A stretch of DNA of 64,000 bases, from contig JACKNO010000001.1 of NCBI GenBank assembly GCA_024234815.1, positions 1,426,001 to 1,490,000 of the forward strand, read 5' to 3'. The notes beneath the pieces are model-generated. The model saw only the letters and a list, made by a program, of their open reading frames with translations, searched no databases and was not told the DNA's origin. Position numbers and translations under genes: made by a program. Shown here piece by piece: positions 37,823 through 44,964 of this stretch (position 1 is the stretch's first letter; each line of letters opens with the position of its first letter). Source of the DNA: Pseudomonadales bacterium (GTDB lineage: Bacteria; Pseudomonadota; Gammaproteobacteria; Pseudomonadales; Halieaceae).

Positions 37823-38017
37823 CTATCCGCCGTTGCTATCGCTGGATTTTTTTGATTGATTTTCAATCCAGGTTTCAATCTCCGTGCGTCGGAAACGCCA
37901 TGCGCCACCTACCTTAAATCCGGGTATCTTGCCTTCTGCCGTCAGGCGATACGCGGTCTTTTCGGTGATTTTGAGGTATTCGGCCACCTCTTTAACTGTC
38001 ATGATGTCGTTGTTCAT
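37823..38017 (-). CDS. Small helix-turn-helix (AlpA/excisionase-like) protein
   Basis: The 64-residue protein is a single winged helix-turn-helix of the MerR/AlpA/excisionase class (MTVKEVAEYLKITEKTAYRLTAEGKIPGFKVGGAWRFRRTEIETWI). The ATG at 38017 was chosen; a GTG directly before it and an ATG at 38002 are alternatives. It lies 44 bases upstream of the helicase gene as first gene of the defence operon. A promoter framed by inverted repeats lies just upstream, so it is a likely local regulator. Its class also includes excisionases, and a role in element excision cannot be ruled out. Confidence 0.8.
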   Translation of the reverse strand: MNNDIMTVKEVAEYLKITEKTAYRLTAEGKIPGFKVGGAWRFRRTEIETWIENQSKKSSDSNGG

Positions 38018-38046
38018 CACTGTGCTCGAATTTGCAGCGAGAATGA

Positions 38047-38086
38047 GAAAATAAGGGAAAATACGGAATTAAACAATCTTATTTTC
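38047..38086 (-). promoter_or_regulatory. Predicted promoter and operator of the defence operon
   Basis: On the minus strand TTGTTT (38076-38071) and TATTTT (38053-38048) are 17 bases apart. A perfect 9-bp inverted repeat, GAAAATAAG at 38047-38055 and CTTATTTTC at 38078-38086, brackets both boxes. A third half-site, GAAAATA, occurs at 38057-38063, ten bases from the first. This suits repression or activation by the HTH protein encoded 30 bases downstream. Confidence 0.45.
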
Positions 38087-38674
38087 CATAAATCACTTCG
38101 ACTTAATGCGGCCAAAGTACCCTGGGTTACCTGAGTCACCTTTAACGCCCGATCTGGGCTGTTTCTCTACCTTGCACCTAATCGAGACACATAGGATCTT
38201 CAATCAGTGGCCTGCAGTTCATTTTTATTCTCCCGTTGTGAGGCGCTTTGATTTATCAAAGAGGTGGCTAAGCGGGGGTAACGTCGGCCAGTACCTGTGT
38301 CAAAGTTAGTGGCAGAGGGTAAGCCTCGGAGAGCTACAGACAGACATTGAGCCGCGCGGTGATGTTGAATCGTCCACCGAGAGTCAACAGCTTCAGCTGA
38401 GTATCGCGGATGGAGCCTACATAGATAATGTGTTAGATCAGATTCGTGCGCTGCTTGACCAGACTAAGGGTGCCGGGAATACGTTCGTCCGGCAGTCCCC
38501 TGGCGCGCAGATTAGGATGGAGCAGAGAGAGGTAGAAAGGCTAACAGAGCGACGGTGTGAGAGCCCGAAATGGATGCTGAATTTCCGATTCTGCGTTCCA
38601 CTCACGTTCCACTGGCGTTCCACAGAAGGGACAATTTGAGGCGATGAGAGACAAGTGATTGAGACGTCATAAGC
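38087..38674. other. Junction region with a possible gene remnant
   Basis: No intact gene is visible between the defence promoter and the tRNA terminator. A plus-strand frame at about 38305-38639 without a clear start or ribosome site has protein-like composition (IDNVLDQIRALLDQTKGAGN, then FVRQSPGAQIRMEQREVERL). It may be the remains of a coding region from an older insertion. The rest shows nothing I can name. The junction between element and chromosome probably lies in or beside this stretch. Confidence 0.3.
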
Positions 38675-38708
38675 AAAAAAACCATTTAAGAATCAGTGTC
38701 TTAAATGG
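38675..38708 (-). terminator. Rho-independent terminator after tRNA-Leu
   Basis: Minus-strand reading gives a perfect 10-bp stem, CCATTTAAGA (38682-38691) against TCTTAAATGG (38699-38708), with a 7-base loop and then seven T (A at 38675-38681 on the plus strand). It lies 30 bases past the tRNA 3' end. Confidence 0.8.
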
Positions 38709-38738
38709 CCTCTCGTGGTCTTTCGACGTTTTTCAATA

Positions 38739-38825
38739 TGGTGCCCAGGAGAGGACTTGAACCTCCACGCCCTTGCGAGCACTAGCACCTGAAGCTAGCG
38801 TGTCTACCAATTTCACCACCTGGGC
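38739..38825 (-). tRNA. tRNA-Leu (anticodon CAG)
   Basis: The minus strand reads GCCCAGGTGGTGAAATTGG at the 5' end. The anticodon stem CTAGC/GCTAG encloses the loop TTCAGGT, giving anticodon CAG for leucine. A long variable arm (TGCTCGCAAGGGCG), the T loop GGTTCAAGTCC and an encoded CCA follow. The 87 bases fold as a complete class II tRNA. Its 3' end faces the ICE side, the usual orientation for a tRNA used as integration site. Confidence 0.95.
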
Positions 38826-38884
38826 AAATAAAACGGTGGATTTTTCCTTCTATGCCACTGCAGCGGAAGGCTGGATTGCATCCA

Positions 38885-38930
38885 GTGTCTACCACAACAC
38901 CACCTGGGCAAGAACTAACGGTGGATTTCC
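38885..38930 (-). repeat. Partial copy of the tRNA-Leu 5' half and its upstream flank
   Basis: About 45 bases repeat, imperfectly, the 5' part of the tRNA-Leu gene plus about 20 bases upstream, at an offset of 84 bp. Shared blocks include CACCACCTGGGCAA (38898-38911 and 38814-38827), GTGTCTACCA and ACGGTGGATTT. The anticodon arm is replaced by a short hairpin (CTGGAT...ATCCAG) and there is no 3' acceptor half, so it is not a functional tRNA. It may be the trace of a tandem tRNA duplication. Confidence 0.7.
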
Positions 38931-39059
38931 CACCCAATACCGTGGCACCAGCTGAGGGCGCGCACTTTACTTTTGTCACACGGCTTTGTCAATCCTCGCG
39001 TATACTTGCGCGGAAAGTGTAAAACATCATTGATTATTCTCAAGGAAATCCCCCGCCCT

Positions 39060-41666
39060 ATGACCAAAAAAGGCAAGATTGCCGACCCCCATGCCGAGCG
39101 CGAAGCCGCTCGCTACGACAACCCCATTCCCAGCCGGGAGGTGATACTGGAGCTGCTCAACGACGCCGAGAGCCCCCTTGATCACGACGGCATTGCCACA
39201 CGCCTGAGGCTTGCCGAGCCCGAGCAGCTGGACGCGCTGCGCAAACGGCTGCGCGCCATGGAGCGCGACGGCCAGCTTATGGTAAACCGGCGCGGGGCAT
39301 ATGGCCTCGTCGACAAAATGAACCTGCTGCACTGCAAGGTGCAGGGGCATCGCGACGGCTATGGCTTTGCCATGCCGGTTGGGCGCACCGGCGAGGACGT
39401 TTACCTCAGCGCCCGGCAGATGGACCTGGTATTCGACGGCGACGAGGTCCTGGTGCGTGTTACCGGCGTGGACCGTCGCGGCCGCCAGGAAGGCAAGGTG
39501 GTGGAGGTGCTGGCCCGGTCCCACCAGAATATCGTGGGGCGCTACCAGGAGGAGAGCGGTATCGGTTACGTCCTCGCCGAAAACAGCCGCATCAACCACC
39601 AGGTGCTTATACCGCCGAAGGAGAAAGGCAAGGCGCGCTCGGGCCAGATCGTCACCGCGGAGATTACCGACTACCCCACCCGCAAGCTGGGTGCCAAGGG
39701 GCGGATTATCGAAATACTGGGCGACCACATGGACCCCGGGCTGGAGATAGACATCGCCATCCGTTCGCACGGTATTCCCTGGGAGTGGCCCGAGGCGGTG
39801 GTGGACGAGGCCGGTCGGCTGGAAGCCGAGCCGCTGGAGGAGGACAAGCAGAACCGGGTGGATTTGCGCAAGCTGGCATTCGTCACCATCGATGGCGAGG
39901 ACGCCAGGGACTTCGACGACGCGGTCTACTGCGAGAAGCGCACCCTTGGCGGCTGGCGTCTGTGGGTGGCCATCGCCGATGTGTCCCACTATGTGCGCCC
40001 GGGTTCGGCGCTGGATAAAGAGGCGGCCCATCGCGGCAACTCGGTGTATTTCCCCGAGAAAGTGGTGCCCATGCTGCCCGAGGCGCTGTCCAATGGCCTG
40101 TGCTCGCTGAAGCCGGCGGTGGATCGCCTGGCCATGGTGTGCGAGATGGAGTTGAGCAGGCAGGGCAAACTCACCAAGTACACATTTTACGAAGCGGTGA
40201 TCCACTCGCATGCCCGCCTGACCTATACCCAGGTGGGGGAAGTGCTGGAGCAGGGCTCTCACCCGGATGTGGACAAGCGGCGGGTGCCGGATCTCATGCG
40301 CCTGCATGCACTGTACAAGGTATTGCGAGCGGCCAGGGACAAGCGCGGCGCGATTGATTTTGAAACCGTGGAAACCCGTATCATCTTCAATGAACAACGC
40401 AAGATAGAAGCCATCGTGCCGGTGGTGCGCAATGACGCACACAAACTGATCGAAGAGTGTATGTTGAGCGCGAACGTCGCGGCGGCGGATTTCTTCGAGG
40501 CCAATGGCGTACCCATGTTGTACCGGGTGCATGAGGGCCCCACCGAGGAGAAGCTGGAGAACCTGCGCAAGTTCCTTGGCGAACTGGGGCTCGACCTGGG
40601 TGGTGGCGTCAAGCCCACACCGGTGCACTACCAGCGTCTGCTGCAACAGATCGAGGATAGGGAGGACGCTCACGTCATCCAGACCATGTTGTTGCGCTCC
40701 CTGCGCCAGGCTGTATACCAGGCGGAAAACGGTGGGCACTTCGGCCTTCACTACCCGGCCTACGCCCATTTCACATCCCCTATCCGGCGCTATCCTGACC
40801 TGCTGGTTCACCGGGGGATGCGGCGGGTGATCCGCGCCCAGAAAAAGGGTAAGGGCGTGCAGCGGGTGCGGGGCGCAAGCCCGATTCCGATGAACAGTAT
40901 TTTCCCCTACGACGTGCAGGCTATGGTCGCCTACGGCGAGCACTGTTCCATGACCGAGCGCAGGGCCGACGACGCTACCCGTGAGGTGCAGGCGTGGCTC
41001 AAGTGTGAATACCTGCAGGATCATGTCGGTGACGAGTACAACGGCGTGGTCAGTGCGGTCACCAGCTTCGGCCTGTTTGTCGAGCTTGAAGATCTGTATA
41101 TAGAAGGGCTGGTGCATATCACCGCGCTGCCCAGTGATTACTACAACTTTGACGCCTCCCACCAGCGCCTGCTGGGCGAACGCAGCGGGCGCAGCTTCCA
41201 GCTTGGCGGCAGGGTGCGGGTGCAGGTCGCCAGGGTGGACCTGGATGATAAAAAGATCGACCTGGAATTGATCGACAGCCAGCCGCCGCGCAAGGCGGCG
41301 GGCAAATCGGGGTCGGGCAAACCCGGCGGCAAAGGCGGCGGCAGGCGCAAGGGTGGCGGTTCTGGCCAGGCCCAACCGGCTTCGACCGGAAAATCTGCCG
41401 GCAAGGGTTCGACGAAACGAGGCTCGGCAAATCAGGGCGCCTCGGGCACGCAGTCGTCAGGCAAGGGCCAGAAAGGCCAGCGTGCATCCGCTGCGGACCC
41501 GGGCGCAGGGTCCCCGGCAGGAAAAAGCCGTGCCGGGAAAAAACCGGCGGCGGGCGCGGCGGCGACAAAAGGCGGCGCGGGCAGGAAGTCTGCGGGCAAG
41601 CAGGTACCGGCGGGTGAGAAGAAGTCCCCAGCCAGGGGCAAAACCGGCTCGCGCCGGCGCCGTTAG
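39060..41666 (+). CDS. rnr: Ribonuclease R
   Basis: A 3'-5' exoribonuclease that degrades structured RNA and takes part in RNA quality control. The start was placed at the ATG at 39060 (MTKKGKIADPHAEREAARY) with AAGGA upstream. Domains in order are an N-terminal HTH (about 20-75), cold-shock domains, the RNB core with the metal-binding cluster DGEDARDFDDAV (about 278-289), an S1 domain (about 650-735) and a basic tail of about 125 residues made almost only of Lys, Gly, Ser, Ala and Arg. The tail is longer than in Escherichia coli and probably binds RNA or ribosomes. It heads the rnr-rlmB pair. Confidence 0.95.
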   Translation: MTKKGKIADPHAEREAARYDNPIPSREVILELLNDAESPLDHDGIATRLRLAEPEQLDALRKRLRAMERDGQLMVNRRGAYGLVDKMNLLHCKVQGHRDGYGFAMPVGRTGEDVYLSARQMDLVFDGDEVLVRVTGVDRRGRQEGKVVEVLARSHQNIVGRYQEESGIGYVLAENSRINHQVLIPPKEKGKARSGQIVTAEITDYPTRKLGAKGRIIEILGDHMDPGLEIDIAIRSHGIPWEWPEAVVDEAGRLEAEPLEEDKQNRVDLRKLAFVTIDGEDARDFDDAVYCEKRTLGGWRLWVAIADVSHYVRPGSALDKEAAHRGNSVYFPEKVVPMLPEALSNGLCSLKPAVDRLAMVCEMELSRQGKLTKYTFYEAVIHSHARLTYTQVGEVLEQGSHPDVDKRRVPDLMRLHALYKVLRAARDKRGAIDFETVETRIIFNEQRKIEAIVPVVRNDAHKLIEECMLSANVAAADFFEANGVPMLYRVHEGPTEEKLENLRKFLGELGLDLGGGVKPTPVHYQRLLQQIEDREDAHVIQTMLLRSLRQAVYQAENGGHFGLHYPAYAHFTSPIRRYPDLLVHRGMRRVIRAQKKGKGVQRVRGASPIPMNSIFPYDVQAMVAYGEHCSMTERRADDATREVQAWLKCEYLQDHVGDEYNGVVSAVTSFGLFVELEDLYIEGLVHITALPSDYYNFDASHQRLLGERSGRSFQLGGRVRVQVARVDLDDKKIDLELIDSQPPRKAAGKSGSGKPGGKGGGRRKGGGSGQAQPASTGKSAGKGSTKRGSANQGASGTQSSGKGQKGQRASAADPGAGSPAGKSRAGKKPAAGAAATKGGAGRKSAGKQVPAGEKKSPARGKTGSRRRR

Positions 41667-41678
41667 GGCGACCCGGGT

Positions 41679-42455
41679 ATGCAATACGTCTATGGCATAC
41701 ATGCGGTGGATAGCCTGCTGCGGCGCAATCCAAAGTCAGTGCAGCGCCTCTGGGCACAACAGGGGCGCGAGGACAATCGAATCGGGGCCTTGCTGGAGCT
41801 GGCCCAGAACCAGGGGGTCCCGGTGGCGCGTGAATCCCGCCGGGCGCTGGACGAAATGGTCGCCGGCCGCCACCAGGGGGTCGTTGCCGAAACCGCGAAC
41901 CTGCCGGTACCGGGTGATACCTCGCAGCCCAATCTCTGGCAGGAAGCCGACCTGCTGCGGGCGGTCGAGGAAAAGTCCGGTCCGGTACTGATTCTGGTGC
42001 TGGACGGGGTTACCGACCCGCATAACCTGGGGGCCTGCCTGCGCAGCGCCGACGCCGCCGGGGTGGACGCGGTAGTCGTGCCCCGGGACAAGTCGGCGGA
42101 TCTCAATCCCGTGAGTCGCAAGGTCGCCTGTGGCGCCGCGGAAGTGGTGCCCTTTGTGCGGGTGACCAACCTCACACGCACCCTCCAGGCCCTGAAGGAG
42201 CGGGGTGTGTGGCTGTTCGGGACCGCTGGCGAGGCCGAAAAATCGATATATGACAACGACCTGACCCTGTCGATGGCGCTGGTGATGGGGGCGGAGGGCA
42301 GCGGTTTAAGGCGCTTGACCCGGGAGCAGTGCGATTACCTGGTGCGCCTGCCAATGGCGGGTTCTGTGAGCAGTCTGAATGTTTCGGTCGCCACCGGGGT
42401 CTGCCTGTTCGAGGCCCTGCGACAGAGGCTTGCGGCCCAGGCCCAAAATCTGTAA
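41679..42455 (+). CDS. rlmB: 23S rRNA (guanosine-2'-O)-methyltransferase RlmB
   Basis: A SPOUT-class methyltransferase that modifies G2251 in the peptidyl-transferase region of 23S rRNA. The 258 residues comprise a substrate-binding N-terminal domain (VYGIHAVDSLLRRNP) and the knotted catalytic domain. That domain has the motifs LDGVTDPHNLGACLRSADAAG (about 109-129), MGAEGSGLRRLT (about 205-216) and LPMAGSVSSLNVSVA (about 226-240). It begins 12 bases after rnr, as in Pseudomonas relatives, and should be co-transcribed. Confidence 0.95.
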   Translation: MQYVYGIHAVDSLLRRNPKSVQRLWAQQGREDNRIGALLELAQNQGVPVARESRRALDEMVAGRHQGVVAETANLPVPGDTSQPNLWQEADLLRAVEEKSGPVLILVLDGVTDPHNLGACLRSADAAGVDAVVVPRDKSADLNPVSRKVACGAAEVVPFVRVTNLTRTLQALKERGVWLFGTAGEAEKSIYDNDLTLSMALVMGAEGSGLRRLTREQCDYLVRLPMAGSVSSLNVSVATGVCLFEALRQRLAAQAQNL

Positions 42456-42551
42456 ACTCCGCGCTCCTGAAAATATGCCCGGCTGGCTCGTTCAGCCGAT
42501 ACTCCTTGCTACACCAATTGTTTGGGTAGCATTAACCCGTAAGGAGCTTCC

Positions 42552-42989
42552 ATGCGACATTACGAAATCGTATTTATGGTCCATCCGGACCAGTCTGAAC
42601 AGGTGCCCGGCATGATCGAGCGCTACACCACTGCCATCCAGAAAGATGGCGGCCAGGTGCATCGTCTCGAGGATTGGGGCCGCCGCCAACTGGCCTATCC
42701 GATCAACAAGATTCACAAGGCGCATTACGTGCTGATGAATGTTGAGGCATCCAACGACGCCATGGAAGAGCTGACCACAACCTTCCGTTTCAACGATGCC
42801 GTCATCCGTAACCTGGTAATCCGCCGCGACGAGGCTGTTTCCGAAGAGTCTTTCATCATGAAGGCCGAGAAGGAAAGTCGTGAGCGCAAGACCCGCTACG
42901 AAGACCGTCAGCAGGCTTCTGATAAAGCCACGGACGACTCGTCCAACGACGATGATGACAGCGACGACGACGAGTCCAGCGACGATTAG
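42552..42989 (+). CDS. rpsF: 30S ribosomal protein S6
   Basis: The conserved S6 domain is clear (MRHYEIVFMVHPDQSEQVP, then GRRQLAYPINKIHKAHYVLMN). The C-terminal tail (about 108-145) is highly acidic, ending in a run of Asp and Ser. In some bacteria this end receives extra glutamates from RimK. The gene has an AAGGAG ribosome site (42541-42546) and starts the rpsF-rpsR-DUF2232-rplI cluster. S6 pairs with S18 on the small-subunit platform. Confidence 0.96.
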   Translation: MRHYEIVFMVHPDQSEQVPGMIERYTTAIQKDGGQVHRLEDWGRRQLAYPINKIHKAHYVLMNVEASNDAMEELTTTFRFNDAVIRNLVIRRDEAVSEESFIMKAEKESRERKTRYEDRQQASDKATDDSSNDDDDSDDDESSDD

Positions 42990-43039
42990 TCCCGGCCAGC
43001 TTGTACGTTACGAAATTAAAGGTTTAGAGGAGTAATACC

Positions 43040-43267
43040 ATGGCACGCTTTTTCCGTCGCCGTAAGTTTTGTCGTTTTACCGCCGAAGGCACCAAGGAAA
43101 TCGATTACAAGGACCTGGAAACGCTGAAGGCCTATGTTTCCGAGACCGGCAAGATTGTTCCAAGCCGCATCACCGGCACCAAGGCCAAGTATCAGCGCCA
43201 GTTGGGCACCGCTATCAAGCGCGCGCGTTTCCTGGCACTGCTGCCGTACACGGATTCGCACCAGTAG
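43040..43267 (+). CDS. rpsR: 30S ribosomal protein S18
   Basis: The 75-residue S18 sequence (MARFFRRRKFCRFTAEGTKE, then GTKAKYQRQLGTAIKRARFLALLPYTD) is typical. A GAGGAG ribosome site (43026-43031) lies upstream. The protein binds the S6 partner and the 16S rRNA central domain. It lies between rpsF and the DUF2232 gene, the order of Pseudomonas and relatives. Confidence 0.96.
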   Translation: MARFFRRRKFCRFTAEGTKEIDYKDLETLKAYVSETGKIVPSRITGTKAKYQRQLGTAIKRARFLALLPYTDSHQ

Positions 43268-43306
43268 GGGTCCCTTGAGCCGCGCACCAGTCCTGCGAGA
43301 CCCGCT

Positions 43307-44203
43307 GTGAAAGGGTTGGCGGCTTTTGTCATGCGCGGTCGCTTCCAGGCGCTCATGGTCACTGTGGCCGGCGCGGGAAGCCTGTTGTTTTGTTGGATCA
43401 GCGCCGCGGTACTGGCCCTGGTCACCCTGCGCAAAGGCGCGGGGCAGGGTGCATGGCTGTTGGCCTGGGCGCTCCTGCCCTCCGGGGCACTGCTGTACGC
43501 CTATGGGGATAGCGGCCCGCTGACATTGCTGGTGGGGACTACCCTCCTGGCGATGATATTGCGCAACACGGTAAACCTGCCGTTGGCAGTTTTGGCCTGT
43601 GTCCCGCTGGGACTCGTGACAGGCCTGGGTATAGCGGCCTTCGGCGGCGATTACCTGGGCGAGATCGTGAAGGTCTTTGGTGACTTTTTGGGCACCATGG
43701 AGCAGCGTCTGTCACAGGCCGGCGAGCAGGTCGTGCTGGCCCGGCCCGGTCCCCGGCAGATAGCCGGCATGCTGGGCGCGGGGACTGCGGCAAGCGCTGT
43801 TTTGTGCCTGCTGCTCGGTCGCTACTGGCAGGCACAGCTTTACAATCCCGGCGGGTTTGGGCAGGAGTTCAAGACCCTGCGCTACCCGCCAGCGGTGGCC
43901 GGGGCGTTGGCACTGGCGGCTCTGGCAGGAGTCGGGATGGGAGTGGAATACCGCGCGTGGGCATTAATATGCCTGTTGCCGCTATCCTTCGCCGGCCTGT
44001 CCCTGGTACATGCCAGGGTCGAGCACAGGGGGCAGGGCAAGGGTTGGCTGGTGGGGTTTTATGTGGCCTGGCTATTCTTTGACCCGGTCAAGCTTTTGGT
44101 GGTGTTCGCGGCGATTGCCGACAGCTGGCTTGATTTTCGCCAGCGCTGGGCGCCAAAGCAAGGTACTTCCGTCAGCGAGCGCGACTCGGACGAAGACCGA
44201 TAA
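43307..44203 (+). CDS. DUF2232 (YybS-like) membrane protein
   Basis: A 298-residue integral membrane protein with about eight hydrophobic segments. Members of this family sit between rpsR and rplI in many gammaproteobacteria; their role is unknown, perhaps solute transport. The frame starts at a GTG at 43307, with an internal ATG at 43331 as alternative. It ends 45 bases before rplI, inside the ribosomal cluster, so it should be co-expressed with S6, S18 and L9. Confidence 0.8.
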   Translation: MKGLAAFVMRGRFQALMVTVAGAGSLLFCWISAAVLALVTLRKGAGQGAWLLAWALLPSGALLYAYGDSGPLTLLVGTTLLAMILRNTVNLPLAVLACVPLGLVTGLGIAAFGGDYLGEIVKVFGDFLGTMEQRLSQAGEQVVLARPGPRQIAGMLGAGTAASAVLCLLLGRYWQAQLYNPGGFGQEFKTLRYPPAVAGALALAALAGVGMGVEYRAWALICLLPLSFAGLSLVHARVEHRGQGKGWLVGFYVAWLFFDPVKLLVVFAAIADSWLDFRQRWAPKQGTSVSERDSDEDR

Positions 44204-44248
44204 ATTTTGAAGCAGCGGGAGTCAACTCCCCGAACAGAGGAAAGTACG

Positions 44249-44698
44249 ATGGAAGTCATTCTGCTGGAAAATATCAGCAACCTGGGCGGCCTGGGCGACA
44301 AGGTAAACGTCAGGGCTGGTTTCGGCCGCAATTACCTGGTGCCCAAGGGTAAGGCAGTACCTGCCACCGCAAGCAACGTCGCGGATTTTGAAGTGCGCCG
44401 CGCTGAGTTGGAAGCGGCCGCTGCCGCTACCCTGGCTGCCGCGGAAGCGCGAGCGGAGACGATCAACGCTCTCGGGCTGATCTCCATCCCCGCCAATGCT
44501 GGCGAGGAAGGCAAGCTGTTCGGTTCAATTGGTACCCGCGATATCGCTGATGCCGTTACCGCCGCAGGCTGTGAAGTGGACAAGTCAGAAGTTCGCCTGC
44601 CTGAAGGCGCCCTGCGCCAACTGGGCGAGTACGAAATCGCCATCCAGGTGCACGGTGACGTGGTTGCGGCTGTCGCTATCGCGGTGATCCCCGAGTAA
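44249..44698 (+). CDS. rplI: 50S ribosomal protein L9
   Basis: The 149-residue protein has the classic L9 N-terminal domain (MEVILLENISNLGGLGDKVN, then GFGRNYLVPKGKAVPAT), a long linking helix and the C-terminal rRNA-binding domain (GEEGKLFGSIGTRDIADAV). The ATG at 44249 follows an AGAGGAAAG ribosome site. It is the last gene of the ribosomal cluster and a strong terminator follows. Confidence 0.96.
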   Translation: MEVILLENISNLGGLGDKVNVRAGFGRNYLVPKGKAVPATASNVADFEVRRAELEAAAAATLAAAEARAETINALGLISIPANAGEEGKLFGSIGTRDIADAVTAAGCEVDKSEVRLPEGALRQLGEYEIAIQVHGDVVAAVAIAVIPE

Positions 44699-44749
44699 AG
44701 ACGACCTCACCCACCCGTTCCGGGGTGGGGATGTGACCGTCGAACAATT

Positions 44750-44784
44750 ACACCAGTCGCCCGGGGCGACCGGTGTATTTTTTT
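44750..44784 (+). terminator. Rho-independent terminator after rplI
   Basis: A 12-bp stem with one mismatch, ACACCAGTCGCC (44750-44761) against GGCGACCGGTGT (44765-44776), with a CGG loop and then ATTTTTTT (44777-44784). It closes the rpsF to rplI cluster before dnaB. Confidence 0.85.
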
Positions 44785-44964
44785 GGGCGCAATTCGAGCC
44801 CCAGCCACGACCGCGTTCCCGCGGGAGAGGGGTCACGATGGATTTGAACTGTGCGCCCAAAACCCCGGCGAGTAGAACTCTTCTGCGGATATTTCCCTGC
44901 CAGGTACTGCGTATGAAGGCGAATTTGGTTACCCTGTACAGTCCTGTAAAAGATTGTCCCAGCC

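Larger units (their letters stand above)
1..38738. mobile_element. Partial, degraded type G ICE carrying a defence island
   Basis: The left part holds a nearly complete run of ICEHin1056/PFGI-1-type conjugation genes in family order, and the right part a defence island, ending beside the 3' end of a tRNA-Leu gene. ICEs of this class are known to integrate into tRNA genes, tRNA-Leu in the case of ICEHin1056. The left end, relaxase and integrase lie outside the window or are lost. The right boundary at the tRNA 3' end is inferred: no second attachment repeat is visible here, and a tRNA terminator lies at 38675-38708. Confidence 0.6.

Noticed and set aside
19893..38086. A complete DISARM system
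   Set aside because: No DrmA, DrmB (DUF1998) or DrmC (phospholipase D) gene is present; only the helicase is DrmD-like.
38885..38930. A second tRNA gene upstream of tRNA-Leu
   Set aside because: Only the 5' half and flank match; the anticodon arm and 3' acceptor strand are missing.
39027..41375. A 782-codon open frame antisense to rnr
   Set aside because: It mirrors the GC-rich codon pattern of rnr, has no family likeness, and covers a certain gene.
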